A DNA stretch of 64,000 nucleotides from MPNP01 sp026709725 (GCA_965200805.1 OZ241384.1:1860001-1924000); one strand, 5' to 3'. Shown: positions 28,472 through 38,514, numbered from the stretch's first letter. The notes: a model not told the origin generated them from the sequence alone. A program made the numbers and translations.

Positions 28472-28771
28472 ATGCTTCTGGACAAGACCAAAATCCTGGC
28501 AGACCTGAAAACATTGCCATCTCTCCCTGTCGATGTGTCGGATTGGGAAGTGCAGACCGGCACCGATTCTGCCGATGAGCCCGCCGTGTGGATTTGGGCC
28601 GTGCTTTGCAACGAAGAGAAAGATTTAAGTCAACTGATCAAGATCAGAGACCTTGTTCTCGATCATCTCCGCAAGAGAATTGAGACATACGGGATTCCTC
28701 TCGGGATCTACGTGAGTTTCAGAACCGTTGACGAATTGAATGAAATGAAGCCGCATGAGCTTGCATGCTAA
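28472..28771 (+). CDS. Hypothetical protein paired with a HEPN protein
   Basis: This 99-residue product, MLLDKTKILADLKTLPSLPV onward, has no family I recognise. It is amphipathic and acidic, with a possible alpha/beta pattern (VWIWAVLCNEEKD; IRDLVLDHLRKRI; LGIYVSFRTVDEL). It overlaps the start of the downstream HEPN gene by 17 bases, so the two are translationally coupled. It could be the partner or antidote of a HEPN ribonuclease; that is inference from arrangement only. Confidence 0.6.
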   Translation: MLLDKTKILADLKTLPSLPVDVSDWEVQTGTDSADEPAVWIWAVLCNEEKDLSQLIKIRDLVLDHLRKRIETYGIPLGIYVSFRTVDELNEMKPHELAC

Positions 28772-29114
28772 CCTGCTTGAGCAGGCCGAATACTTCGCAG
28801 GAAAGGAACAGCGGCGTCCTGCTCAAGTCAGTCTGCGCCGCTCCATATCCGCGTCCTATTATGCACTGTTCCACTGCCTCGTGGCCGACGTCACCCAAAC
28901 CCTGGTATCGGGCCAGGGCAGCACTCCACTGCGCCAGACCATCGCACGAGCCTTCCACCACAAGGACATGCGGTCCATGTCCAGGTCGCTCGCCGGTGGC
29001 ACACCACCCGATAAGATCGCGGCAGCCTCCCCCCCCCTGCCCATTGATCCCAGGCTGAAGGGCATCGCACAAGCCTTCGTGGACTTGCAGGACGCCCGCC
29101 ATCAGGCGGATTAA
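28755..29114 (+). CDS. HEPN-domain protein
   Basis: This 119-residue all-helical protein has the HEPN-type signature LRRSISASYYALFHCLVAD near residues 27-45 and ARAFHHKDMRSM near 74-85. HEPN proteins are often RNases in toxin-antitoxin, abortive-infection or CRISPR-associated settings. The canonical Rx4-6H is not clearly present (RQTIARAFHH has R and H spaced differently), so catalytic activity is uncertain. The C-terminus (VDLQDARHQAD) is followed at once by a transposase remnant and may be truncated there. Confidence 0.7.
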   Translation: MSLHANLLEQAEYFAGKEQRRPAQVSLRRSISASYYALFHCLVADVTQTLVSGQGSTPLRQTIARAFHHKDMRSMSRSLAGGTPPDKIAAASPPLPIDPRLKGIAQAFVDLQDARHQAD

Positions 29115-29266
29115 AACACGGCTCGCCCGTTTACCCATGTTGAAGCAATATATTGCCACCATCTGGCATCCCAAGCCATGAATGACTGGATGAATGACTG
29201 GATGACGATCCGGGAAACGCCACAGGCTACTGCCTATCTTGCGGGTCTGCTGATCATCGGTCGCAT

Positions 29267-29687
29267 TCAGGGATCCTGACGGGTTGCCCCACACGCCCAA
29301 CGGGCAGACTGTGGCTGAGTGCAGAATATCACTGTGGGGGCCTTTTGAATGTTTGCCACCCGGCCTCCTTCGGATGGGGGGATGTGGTGCTTGATGGCCC
29401 CGGTTGTGCGGCAAGCATCGCCGACAGGACCTTTGATGCCGATGCGTTGCTTGCGGATCTTGAAGCCCGGGGAATCAAAACTGTGATTCCGGCCAGGAAG
29501 AACCGCACGGTGATTTGGGAGCATGACTGGGTGATGGATGGCGGCACCTGATCGGGAATGTCTTCGCGGAACGCAAGGCGTTCTGGAGGGACTGCGGTGC
29601 GGGCGGGCAGGACGTTGGTGAGCGTCCCGGCCTTCATTGATCAGGTGACTGGCGTGATTGCAGCATGATAGTTGTCAACAGGCCCTA
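29267..29687 (+). pseudogene. IS5/IS427-group transposase remnant
   Basis: A decayed 3' part of an IS5-type transposase. The segment FDADALLADLEARGIKTVIP, followed by ARKNRTVIW, matches the family, but the frame is interrupted after 29551 and continues in another frame. It ends at GTTGTCAACAGGCCCTA (29671-29687), which resembles the inverted repeat of the element at 58651-59439. The 5' part is missing. Confidence 0.7.
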
Positions 29688-29984
29688 ACCCCGCCCCGGT
29701 GTCATTTCACCTGGCTTGCAGTGCACAGGGGCGGGCGAAGGGACTGGGTGCCCGGCTCGGAGTTACCGGGATTCAGGAGATGAACAGTGTTCCGGCAGCC
29801 TGAATCAGGCAGAACCCGTGATTCTGGCCTGGAGTCTGTGATCGTTCGGGGGTGGGGATCCATGGTCAGATTGTGTCATGCGCATGGCAAGACCATGGAG
29901 CTGGCAGCGTCCTGTTGAAAGATTCACGGTGCCACCAAACAGAACGGCGGTGCCGCTCTCCATGGCGCGGTTCCGTTCATCGTT

Positions 29985-31106
29985 TCAGAGGGCATTCCTC
30001 AGCGCCGCCGTCATGATCCGGTGCGATGCTGCGGTCTCTTCGGGTGTTGCGCAATGGAAGGGTTGCGTCATGCCCTCCCTGCCGTGAACGAGCTCATCAA
30101 GAAAGGCTGCCCACATCTGAAGGAGGGCATCGGAAAAACCAAATTCAAAAATGCCGGCCGTGATGGCCCTGTAGGCACTCGTGTAGCCGAGGTCACGATG
30201 CTTCCAGTCCTGGGGCCCGCCGCTGGTGTAGTCCAGTTGACGGTAGGTTTTGGGATATTTGGTTGTGTAGGCAACGGACCGCTCTGTGCCGTCAATCTCG
30301 ATCTCCCAGCTGTTCGTCTCGCCGGGAGCAATGCGCTTGGTTTCAAAGGTGATTGGAAACGGCTCCCCATGCCCATCAACCATGCCGTGCACCGATGCGT
30401 TGTCCCATGTCTCGCACGGGACCATGTTGCCGTCACCGTCCGGGCGTTCACGCACAATGTTGCTGAGCTGGGCCATGATTCTGGTGGGCTCCCAGCCGAA
30501 CCGCAGCGGCAGATGCATCACATGCAGGCCGAGATCGCCAAGACAGCCGTAGTCGCCATTCCGCTCCCTGGTCCGTTTCCAGTTGATGGGCTTGTTCATG
30601 TCAAGATCACTGGCATGCAGGAAACGACAGCGGACGGAAATCACCTGACCGATCGAACCGCTTTCGACAGCATCAATGACAGCCTGTGCCCCGGGATAGA
30701 ATGGAAATTCCGAGGATGAGCGCGCCAGGAGATCCGGTCGGGCCCTCGCAGCCGCCAGGATCCGGTCATTGGCCGCCTGGTCAATTCCGAATGGTTTTTC
30801 GCCCAGAAGGTGCTTGCCGGCCTCAAGGATCTGGAGGTAGATCGTCTCGTGAAGATGGTGAGGGACGGCACAGTAGATGCCGTCGATCTCATCGCGACCC
30901 AAGAGGTCGGCAATGTCATCTGTCGCATACCCACAGCTCGGTATGTTGTCCCTGAACCACGCCCGTGCACCGGCATCAACATCACAGACGGCCGTGATTT
31001 CCGGTCGGGCGAAGGGGGCATCAATATGCATCCATCGGGCCGTTGCCGAAGCGATTTCCCGGCCCATGAGACCACCGCCAATAATGCCGAAACGAACACG
31101 GGTCAT
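29985..31106 (-). CDS. Gfo/Idh/MocA family oxidoreductase
   Basis: This is a cytosolic NAD(P)-dependent dehydrogenase acting on sugars or polyols. The 373-residue product has the Rossmann motif FGIIGGGLMGREIA near residue 6, the hallmark GKHLLGEKPFG near residue 96 (the EKP motif with catalytic Lys), and LGDLGLHVMHLP near 188 with conserved Asp and His. It is the last gene of a - strand set and overlaps the upstream aldolase by four bases. The substrate is unknown. Confidence 0.88.
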   Translation of the reverse strand: MTRVRFGIIGGGLMGREIASATARWMHIDAPFARPEITAVCDVDAGARAWFRDNIPSCGYATDDIADLLGRDEIDGIYCAVPHHLHETIYLQILEAGKHLLGEKPFGIDQAANDRILAAARARPDLLARSSSEFPFYPGAQAVIDAVESGSIGQVISVRCRFLHASDLDMNKPINWKRTRERNGDYGCLGDLGLHVMHLPLRFGWEPTRIMAQLSNIVRERPDGDGNMVPCETWDNASVHGMVDGHGEPFPITFETKRIAPGETNSWEIEIDGTERSVAYTTKYPKTYRQLDYTSGGPQDWKHRDLGYTSAYRAITAGIFEFGFSDALLQMWAAFLDELVHGREGMTQPFHCATPEETAASHRIMTAALRNAL

Positions 31107-31951
31107 GCGAGGAGAGCGAGGGCCTTGTCGGGTGCAAGACCCTCATGGACAACCGCCATCAACGCACGGGTGATCGCGGCGGGTTTCTCATGCTGGATGA
31201 TGTTGCGACCATAGACGATCCCGCTCGCACCCTGCTCCATGATCGCCGCCGTCCGCTCCAGAATTTCCCGATCCGGCACCTTGCCGCCACCGCGCACCAG
31301 AATCGGCACACCCGCTGCCGCTTCCACAACCTTGTGATAATCCGCAACCGTGTCGGTCGGGTCGGCCTTGACCACATCGGCTCCCAGCTCCACAGCCTGC
31401 CGCACCAATGTCCGCACAAGGTCCAGATCGCCATTCACCATGTAGCCGCCCGCTTCGGTATTGTCGCACATGACGAGCGGTTCAATCATCAGCGGCATCC
31501 CGGCTGCATCCGCCTCGGGTTTGAGCCGGCAGATATTCTCGATGCAGGCCCGGTGCACCTCAGGCTGACCGGGGAGTGACAGAAGGTTGATGCACAGGCA
31601 GGCGGCATCAAGTGCCACCGCCTGCGCCACCGCCTGATCGATCATGACGCTGAAGAGATGACGGGGCAGGTCCCTGGCGTAGACATTGGCAATATCGCAG
31701 CGCAGAACCAGCGAAGGCTTGTTCGGCCCTGGAATAGTCTGCAACAGGGGTGCCATGCCGGGTGACAGCTGGATGGCATCCGGCCCTGCTGCGGCAATCC
31801 CGGTGACAGCATCCCGCATATCCTCGATCCCGGCCAGAAATCCCGGCTCATTGAAGAAGCCGTGATCAATGGCGACATCCAGACAGTGACCGTCATCATT
31901 CAGGAAGCGATTGAGCCGCACCTTTGGATTACTTCGAATCGTGTTCATCAT
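31103..31951 (-). CDS. DhnA-type class I aldolase
   Basis: This is a Schiff-base aldolase of the FbaB/LsrF group. The 282-residue product has AIDHGFFNEPGF near residue 27, the phosphate-binding-like GGGKVPDREILER near residue 220, and GADVVKADPTDTV near 190 with a candidate Schiff-base lysine. Members cleave phosphorylated sugars or related ketoses. Two ATG codons are adjacent. It lies 42 bp after the polyol dehydrogenase, so it likely cleaves the product made by the two dehydrogenases upstream; that is inference. Confidence 0.82.
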   Translation of the reverse strand: MMNTIRSNPKVRLNRFLNDDGHCLDVAIDHGFFNEPGFLAGIEDMRDAVTGIAAAGPDAIQLSPGMAPLLQTIPGPNKPSLVLRCDIANVYARDLPRHLFSVMIDQAVAQAVALDAACLCINLLSLPGQPEVHRACIENICRLKPEADAAGMPLMIEPLVMCDNTEAGGYMVNGDLDLVRTLVRQAVELGADVVKADPTDTVADYHKVVEAAAGVPILVRGGGKVPDREILERTAAIMEQGASGIVYGRNIIQHEKPAAITRALMAVVHEGLAPDKALALLA

Positions 31952-31993
31952 GTCTCCGTCCTGTTCCTGATCCCGGCCCCTGCGCCGGTTCCG

Positions 31994-33181
31994 TTAAGCC
32001 ATCGGGATCCCGCTCCGCCACCGGGAATAGGCTGATGCCATCATCCGCTGCCCATCCAGCATCAAAGCAATCTCCCTATCATCCGCACCCTCCGCCTTCC
32101 ACAGCCGCGCAAGGCGCACATCATCGAAGCCGCAGGCCTCAATGGCACATTGTGTGGCCAATCGCCATCGGTCAGCAGCAACCCCCGCAGCCTCCACCCA
32201 TCGTATCGTGCCGATAAACCGATCACTCCAGCCCAGTTTGCGCTCGGAATCCCGCCCAACACGCCCGCAGTCATCATTCAGCCAGGGATTCGCCATACGG
32301 CTGAAGAGATCATCGCAATGTTCGGCCCAGCCCGGTTCGGAAAACAGCGGGTCCACATGTCCATAACACCGTTGCAGAGCCATACCCGTCTCGTGCAGGA
32401 ACGCTCCCCTGACAAGCTCTGCAACCCCCCTGCAGTCCAGTACATCCGCGATCTGATCGACTCCCATCATCCGTCCTGCATAGGCCAGTGCAGCATGGGC
32501 CGCATTGTGACCATTCAGTTTTGCAATCCCGAACGGATGCAGGTCATCGCATTCCTCCAGATTCTGCAGCCGTCTCTCAACACCCTTCCTTCTGTCCACT
32601 TGCGACATATGGATGGTGTCATAGGCCTCAACCAGCCAGGCATGTCCGGCACCCGGGAAAGCCGGCACCAGTCCCAGCCGGGCACACTCACCCGCATCCC
32701 GGATCGTCCGCGACATCTTGCCGATCACCATGTCGACCGCCTGGAACATCCTGCCCACGCCGCCAGCGTTCATGATCGCCTGGGTCAGACTGTCCGCTGC
32801 TCCGGCTTCATTCTGGCAGGCATAGAGGAGACACGGCGGTCCTTCCCCCGCCGCTTTCCGTCCCATCGCCGCTGCCAGCAGCCCGGCCAGGCCCGCATAA
32901 TCGCTGACCGTCGATACGGCGATGGTGATTTCGCCGGCCGCAACCAGATCATCGCAGCAATCGGGATCCCCAAGCACACGGATCCCAATCCCGGGCACCT
33001 CCTCCTGCACAATCCCGTCCGCACCGGCGACATTGACGACGATCCTTCCCGCTCTCTCCACCCCCTCCGCCAGACGCCGATCCCTGACAAGCAGGGTGCT
33101 CTCCAGACCCGCATCCCTGGCCCGCGGCAGAAACAGTCCGGTCTGGATGGCCCCCATGCCGATGCCGGCGAACGCGTTCAT
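31994..33181 (-). CDS. Mannitol dehydrogenase family protein
   Basis: This is a polyol or polyol-phosphate NAD-dependent dehydrogenase. The 395-residue product has an N-terminal Rossmann region (GIGMGAIQTGLFLPRARDAG) and the family catalytic K-x4-N-x2-H pattern in AKLNGHNAAHA near residue 218. The length is close to mannitol-1-phosphate 5-dehydrogenase (about 380). The start overlaps the upstream zinc-type dehydrogenase by four bases. Confidence 0.82.
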   Translation of the reverse strand: MNAFAGIGMGAIQTGLFLPRARDAGLESTLLVRDRRLAEGVERAGRIVVNVAGADGIVQEEVPGIGIRVLGDPDCCDDLVAAGEITIAVSTVSDYAGLAGLLAAAMGRKAAGEGPPCLLYACQNEAGAADSLTQAIMNAGGVGRMFQAVDMVIGKMSRTIRDAGECARLGLVPAFPGAGHAWLVEAYDTIHMSQVDRRKGVERRLQNLEECDDLHPFGIAKLNGHNAAHAALAYAGRMMGVDQIADVLDCRGVAELVRGAFLHETGMALQRCYGHVDPLFSEPGWAEHCDDLFSRMANPWLNDDCGRVGRDSERKLGWSDRFIGTIRWVEAAGVAADRWRLATQCAIEACGFDDVRLARLWKAEGADDREIALMLDGQRMMASAYSRWRSGIPMA

Positions 33182-34434
33182 GCGAGATGCCTGACTTCAT
33201 CCTCGGCACTCCAGCCATCCACATCCAGTGCATCGGGGACATCCTTATGGGGGTAGAGGACAGCCTTGCCTTCCAGCCGGTTGCAGCGGACATCGTCAAT
33301 GAATCCCAAAGCCTCGACCATGCCGCCAATCCTGGCAATATGCGCTCCGGCATCAATGCCCGCATCCATCATCATCGCAACTGTCCTTGCGATATCCCAG
33401 GCTGTTCCGCCCGATGACCCGGTGATGCAGGTCTCGCGGTAATGGATGGCATTGGCGTCGACCGCAATCGTCTCGCCGCCCGTCTTCAGCCCACCGAATA
33501 TGCTCGCGGTCCCACCCCTGGCCAGCAGCGGCAGCGATTGCTCAACCACGGCCCCCACACCAACGGCAATGATGAGATCATCAGCGCCCCGCCCGCCCGA
33601 GACCTGCTCGACTGTGCCCTGAAGGGCTTCCGGTGTCACAGCGGCAAACCGGATGCCTGCCTCATCAGCCCGCCCCGCAAACAGCGCCATCGCCTTTTCC
33701 CGTCTCGACCCCATCGGATCGGAACAGATGATCCCGGCAGGACCACTGCCCAGTGCAATGTCCGCATGCATGCGTCCCATCGCACCAAGGCCGACAATCA
33801 CCGTCACACCACCCTGCCTGAGACCGTTCCGCGCCACCCTCCTCGCAGTCAGGCTCCCCTGAAGAAGATGCATGTGATGCTCCTGCCCCGAAAGGCAGCA
33901 TGAGAGAGGCTCGGCAATGGCAGCATGGGCATAGGGGATATCCCGATCACCCACCGGCACCAGACAATGGGCCCGCAGAACCTCCTCCGGGATCAGGACA
34001 TACTGTGCGAGCAATCCGGGCAGCGTGTATCCGCACGCGATCTTTTCGATCCCCCGACCACCATCCTGATAGATTTCCCGGTCCGTGATCGGTGGATGAT
34101 CAACAGCCGGTTGCACAACAAAGCGACTGCCGATCTCAAACTGCCCATCAAGGTCACGCCCGACCCCGACCACCGTGATTGATCCCTCATCGCCCAGGAT
34201 CGCCGGATGGGCGCCAAGATCACGACCGTAGAAATACGGATGATCCCGCCCCTGATCGATGGTCTTGATCAGCGATGTGCAGATCCCGGCCGCATCAACC
34301 CGTCCAAGCAACTGCCTCGGGCCCGGACCGGCAACCGGTACAGTCTCCAATGCAACAGAACCCCGGCCCCGCAACACCACGGCCTGCATGGTTTCGGGCA
34401 CCTCAATCCCCTGGCCCCGGTCAGTCCCTCCCAT
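33178..34434 (-). CDS. Medium-chain (zinc-type) dehydrogenase
   Basis: First gene of a four-gene carbohydrate operon. The 418-residue product has MDR-family features: VDAAGICTSLIKTIDQ, GFLLAQY-like LPGLLAQYVLIPEEV, IAEPLSCCLSG, and the nucleotide-binding VIVGLGAMGRMHADIALGSG. The usual zinc-site LGHE is LGDEG here, so catalytic zinc binding may be altered. ATG 34434 is used; an internal ATG 15 codons later (MQAVVLRG) has a normal MDR start and is a reasonable alternative. Related proteins oxidise sugar alcohols such as sorbitol. Confidence 0.83.
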   Translation of the reverse strand: MGGTDRGQGIEVPETMQAVVLRGRGSVALETVPVAGPGPRQLLGRVDAAGICTSLIKTIDQGRDHPYFYGRDLGAHPAILGDEGSITVVGVGRDLDGQFEIGSRFVVQPAVDHPPITDREIYQDGGRGIEKIACGYTLPGLLAQYVLIPEEVLRAHCLVPVGDRDIPYAHAAIAEPLSCCLSGQEHHMHLLQGSLTARRVARNGLRQGGVTVIVGLGAMGRMHADIALGSGPAGIICSDPMGSRREKAMALFAGRADEAGIRFAAVTPEALQGTVEQVSGGRGADDLIIAVGVGAVVEQSLPLLARGGTASIFGGLKTGGETIAVDANAIHYRETCITGSSGGTAWDIARTVAMMMDAGIDAGAHIARIGGMVEALGFIDDVRCNRLEGKAVLYPHKDVPDALDVDGWSAEDEVRHLA

Positions 34435-35031
34435 GCGTCAGTCTCTCGCTCCTGTCGGCACCCGCCCCCATCGCCCTGATTGGCCTGTTGACCACACAAC
34501 ACATCCGGTCCCTGCCATCTCTCCATGTCCGGATCACAGCGCGGTCAATCTCACCGGCACTGCATAAAGTCCGGGTTGGCAAGTCGCAAGCCGGTCCACA
34601 GCGGCCGGCAACATCACCGGATATCCCCACAGGGAACCGACCTGTTCCCCTGACGCTTGCGGTGGGAACCTGGAGTTGGCCGTGCCCTGTTGAAATCTCG
34701 TGCGCGGGCTCCACCCTTTCCCCGATTTGGCTCCAGGGTGTTGTGCCTCAGGCTGGAACTGGCGATACAAATAAGACCGTCAATGACGTATGGCAGGATT
34801 ATGGGGCCGCTTTCATGCTCAAAACACCAACAGAGCCGACTGGTTCGCAGTCCTGTTTCCAGGCAGACCCCTGGCATCGGATTCTGTTCGACCATTTGTG
34901 AGGTTTGTGAATCTGGGTTCCGGGTATCGGATCAGGGCGTTGTGCATTCATGATCGCTGAATCCCTGATGGGTCTTTTGAAGTCGGCATGGATTGAACGT
35001 TGTCGTGATGGCCGTTTCTTCACCGGGGCAA
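34435..35031. other. Intergenic stretch, no recognised gene
   Basis: About 600 bp with no supported gene. The first part must hold the promoter of the leftward carbohydrate operon. A segment near 34674-34700 (TGGAGTTGGCCGTGCCCTGT) resembles 29897-29923 (TGGAGCTGGCAGCGTCCTGT) on the other side of that operon. This may be a pair of short repeats, but I cannot assign them. Confidence 0.45.
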
Positions 35032-35523
35032 TCAAACCGATGCGTTTCTCCGGATGATGTTTTTTACGAGGCGCATGGCTCCGGCAGGATCGCCGTCGTC
35101 GCTCGCGACCGCAGTACAATCGTGGAGATCGCACCAGGCATCATCAAGAGATGCACGGCACGATTCATGTCTGATCCCTTTCTCCTGTGCCAACGAAACG
35201 GTGTCCACCGTGCCATCCTCACGCCGGATGTCCCTGGTTCTGTAGCGCAACGGTCGGGAGGTCACGGCGATCCCAACTCGGCTCATGGCGGTCAGGCGCC
35301 GAGACCAGTAGCCGTGCCACATTGACGATTCCTCGACAGACGGAACGCCCGTGCAGAACCGGACGTCGGCGAGGGTCCATCCTCTGGTAGCGCAGATATC
35401 AGTGGCAAGCCTCATCGGATCGCAGTTGGGATGGTGATGGCCGAAGGCGGCCTTGGCGTGCCGGAACAGGTTCTGGCCGTCGAAGAGGGCAACGGTGCGC
35501 TTGACGTGTGGCTCGCCCAACAT
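35032..35523 (-). CDS. NYN-domain (PIN-like) ribonuclease family protein
   Basis: This 163-residue product starts MLGEPHVKRTVALFDGQNLF, and FDGQN is the NYN active-site motif with its first aspartate. A second acidic cluster, ASDDGDPAGAMRLVKNI, near residue 140 fits the family DxD region. NYN proteins are probable RNases. The middle section LAQEKGIRHESC departs from the usual KGIDV pattern, so a local change may have weakened it. Neighbours are not informative. Confidence 0.68.
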   Translation of the reverse strand: MLGEPHVKRTVALFDGQNLFRHAKAAFGHHHPNCDPMRLATDICATRGWTLADVRFCTGVPSVEESSMWHGYWSRRLTAMSRVGIAVTSRPLRYRTRDIRREDGTVDTVSLAQEKGIRHESCRASLDDAWCDLHDCTAVASDDGDPAGAMRLVKNIIRRNASV

Positions 35524-36334
35524 GAGATCCCCGCACAAATAACCCCGCCGGGGCCTTGCGGCAAGTCCGGCGGGGAGCAATTCAAATCCGTCCGATAGGT
35601 GCTTCGGTATCCGTTGTCAAGGCTCTTTTTCAGCCCTAAATCCATGACCCAATCCCCACGGAGTCCAGATCTCCCGGATTCCCGCCCCCCCAAATTCCCG
35701 CCCCGATGCGCCCGCTCCTGCCGTGGACCCGATGCGCTCCCCCGCCTGTATAGCCAGCCCGGCCCCGGAGCGTTGCCAGTCCCCTGCGGGTGCCGGCATC
35801 ACCCCACCCTGAACAGTTTCATCCCGGGACCTGCCGGACTGTGATGGATGGGATGGGGATGGCCCTACGCCGGAGAGCGGCGGGGATGTGTGAAGCCTGG
35901 AAGGGTGTCCGGCATCCCGGGGCCCAGAGGCCGTGCCCTCTCCTTGGGGACGCGTTGATCGGACGCCGTCGGGTGCATCCGATGTCACAACCTGTTGAGG
36001 ACAGGAAAGGCGCATGAATGCGGCAGATGAGGCTGCATCGCTCAGTGAGGTTTCAGCAGAGAGCGGGGTATTCCCGTCTGGGGGCACCGGCGGAAGAGGG
36101 ATCCGAGGCAGAGCTGGACGGACACCCGTCATAAGCGGGCCATTGGCACAAGGGGCAGCGTGACCTTCTTTTGTTCACGCTTGGCGGAGTTGAGCGCACA
36201 AACATACGATGCCCCCCTAATTGATGCGGCGGGCGGCCTTGCGATGGGCACGGGTCAGGGGCATGGGGGTGTCCTTTCGATCATGCGGCAGTTCCGGGTT
36301 GAACGGAACCGGAGGACTACCAAAATCCCCGGGG
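35524..36334. other. GC-rich non-coding stretch
   Basis: About 800 bp without a gene I can support. A long open frame on the - strand (36132 to 35617) is proline- and serine-rich with no motif, and is best explained by high GC. No mobile-element ends were found. Confidence 0.45.
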
Positions 36335-36625
36335 TCAGGTCACGACAAGCGGCTCAATGTCCGAGACATCGACTGTCTTGCGGGCTGACGTCATGTCAAA
36401 ATTCGACTGCATGGTGATCCAGAATTCCGGGGTTGTCCCAAGGGCTTTGGCCAGGCGCGGAGCAGTGTCCGGGGTCGCGCGGGCCTGTTCCCGCACCAGC
36501 CGTTCGATGCGGGTGCGCGGCATGCCGGTCGCCCTGGCCAGGCCAATCGCTGAGATGCCAGGTGGTTCAAGAAACTCATGCTTGAGGGTTTCGCCGGGGT
36601 GGCAGGGGTCGGTCATCATTCCCAT
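36335..36625 (-). CDS. higA: HigA-type antitoxin
   Basis: A 96-residue helix-turn-helix antitoxin. It opens with CHPGETLKHEFLEPPGISAI, the HigA/VapI signature, then LARATGMPRTRIERLVREQA and LAKALGTTPEFWITMQSNFD. It would neutralise the adjacent toxin and repress the operon. It is transcribed from the - strand, 12 bp after the toxin gene, which is the toxin-first order typical of HigBA. Two or three ATG codons near the start leave a small uncertainty. Confidence 0.88.
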   Translation of the reverse strand: MGMMTDPCHPGETLKHEFLEPPGISAIGLARATGMPRTRIERLVREQARATPDTAPRLAKALGTTPEFWITMQSNFDMTSARKTVDVSDIEPLVVT

Positions 36626-36636
36626 ACCATGTCCCT

Positions 36637-36918
36637 TCAGTGATAGTCCGTAAGATCAGCATCAGCATGACCGCTTGCGGTCCAAGCGAAACACAAGTGC
36701 CATCGGTCACTCACCCGGATCGAATGTTGCCCTTTTCGGTCGCCGTGCAGAGCCTTCAGCCGGTTGGCCGGCGGTGCGTGCAAATCCGCGAGTTCACGCG
36801 CCGCATCAAGCATGGTCAGCTTGCGACGGGCTGCCGTCATGAGACCGGCGGGAAAGCCTTCGCCGGCCCTGTTCGCCAGAATGTCCTGGATCCGCTTGCC
36901 CTTGGTGCTTCGTATCAT
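36637..36918 (-). CDS. higB: HigB-type toxin (RelE superfamily)
   Basis: A 93-residue ribosome-dependent mRNA interferase candidate. It starts MIRSTKGKRIQDILANRAGE and contains RLKALHGDRKGQHSIRVSDR and WHLCFAW, typical of HigB. I chose ATG 36918 because it gives the standard length; the upstream in-frame extension has no family similarity. It is paired with higA. Confidence 0.87.
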   Translation of the reverse strand: MIRSTKGKRIQDILANRAGEGFPAGLMTAARRKLTMLDAARELADLHAPPANRLKALHGDRKGQHSIRVSDRWHLCFAWTASGHADADLTDYH

Positions 36919-38514
36919 TTCGACGACTGCATCACGATAGGATACATGTAGCAATGTAGCAAGGGTGTGATTCTCCCATGGCTGACACATGCCCCTTGAC
37001 GCTGAGATGCTCTGCTCCTACTGTCACGACAGAAGAATTCGTGAGCTTTTCGGAGCGGATCGAAATGGCTGACCGCGAGCATCCGCTTGCTGGCAGTGCA
37101 GTTCTATGGCCGCCATTCGGCGGCCATAGCTATGTCTGGGCAAGTGGGCCGACATCGTGTGACTCCGGGTCAAAATCCACCCCCCGTGCTACCGAGCCGA
37201 ACACTTCAAGGCGTCCCGCCCTGTGCTTTTGGCAAGCGGCTGCGATCTCGCCCCTTTTGTCCAGGATTGCATTGTGCATGCACATCTATCCCCCGCATCA
37301 GTGAACGCTGCCTCAGAATCCCTGAATCCCGGATAAAATTCCAGCGCATATAACCGCTTGGGAGTGACAATGCGGGATTTGATCGTCCGCATTGTTTCAG
37401 CCCGCAAGGCCAACCTGAAGGAGATTGTGCTCATGAACACAACGCGCATAAGGATTGGTCCCGACGATCCATCCACTTTTCCCAGGGGGCGGATTGACCC
37501 TGCAATGGTGGACGCAGCCACACAAACGGAGATTGCTGAGCAGGAGCGGGAAGATGAAGCGGCGGCGATGCAGGATATGGCATGTTGTGCGCGCCGAATC
37601 CGGTGCAGGGTGGGCCTCAGCAATACAGGCACCGAAACGCCCAGGCACACTGCTGTCTGCGCGGCTGAGATCAGAGGTCACCCACCCGTGAGGGAGACGC
37701 CAACCCGGACGATGCGGGCACCCTCATCGACCACCATGCTGCCCCGGAGGGTCGCGACAGACCGGGGGTGATTGAGGAGTCCTTCATGACCCTGAAGCGA
37801 CAGACCCGCACCCCTGATCGCCGCCCCCTGCGGCCGACGATCTGTGCCGCTGCCGTGCCGGGGGTGCCATCATGGCCTGGCGGGTGTTCGATTTCCAGCG
37901 TGCCGCCAGAAGTGATGCGAACCGCCCTGTCTGTCGACAGGAAACACCGACAGCCGCACACCGCCCACTGGTGACCGCACAATCCGCCAGGCCGCCATTG
38001 ATGGCGACCGCTCCATCGGATTCATCCCCTGGTGTGCCAGCCCGCCCCGGGACCGGGAGGATCGGGAGAGGCATGATGTCCATGCCGATTGCCGACGCTG
38101 CCTCAAGGTCATTCAGGCGAGAGCAGTCGATGACGGTGTCGGATGTGGGATCGTGACAGGGGCTGGAGTGCCCACTCCGCAATGATGATGTCATGGGGTC
38201 ATGTCGTGGCGTTGTCCGCTCATGATGGTGTTCCCGCTCAATGGTTTTTGATCCTTGTGGCAGCCCCGACGGTCATATCAATATATGCGACACAGGTCGG
38301 GATTCGGGTGAGGAAAACCTTGACCGATTAATGAGAACAACTGCCAATTGGGCTTGACAGGGCACATGGACGCTTCAGGGCGGCAAGCGGGTCTCAATTC
38401 CCCGATTGTAATCCTTGCATTCCAGGAGGTGCCGATAACCCGAGGCGGTCCGCACACGGTGAACCTTCCCACAGAATGTCAGGGTTGCAATCGGCCCAAA
38501 ATTTGGGGACTACA
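36919..38514. other. Gene-poor stretch with a decayed toxin-antitoxin locus
   Basis: About 1.6 kb with no intact gene. It contains the BrnT/antitoxin remnant listed separately at 37358-37700. The perfect palindrome GGCCGCCATTCGGCGGCC-like hairpin near 37108-37128 (TGGCCGCC...GGCGGCCA) is the only clear secondary structure. The remainder holds short overlapping open frames with no motif. Confidence 0.5.
37358..37700 (+). pseudogene. Decayed BrnT toxin / helix-turn-helix antitoxin pair
   Basis: The peptide MRDLIVRIVSARKANLKEI matches the C-terminus of BrnT-type RNase toxins. It reads directly into MNTTRIRIGPDDPSTFPRG and VDAATQTEIAEQ, the opening of the XRE-type antitoxins that accompany them, up to AMQDMACCARRIRCRVGLS. 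After that the frame loses similarity, and the N-terminal half of the toxin is not recognisable. Both genes therefore appear broken. Confidence 0.6.

Noticed and set aside
35617..36132. 171-codon open frame on the - strand
   Set aside because: It is proline- and serine-rich with no recognised domain and lies in a GC-rich gap; no supporting start site.
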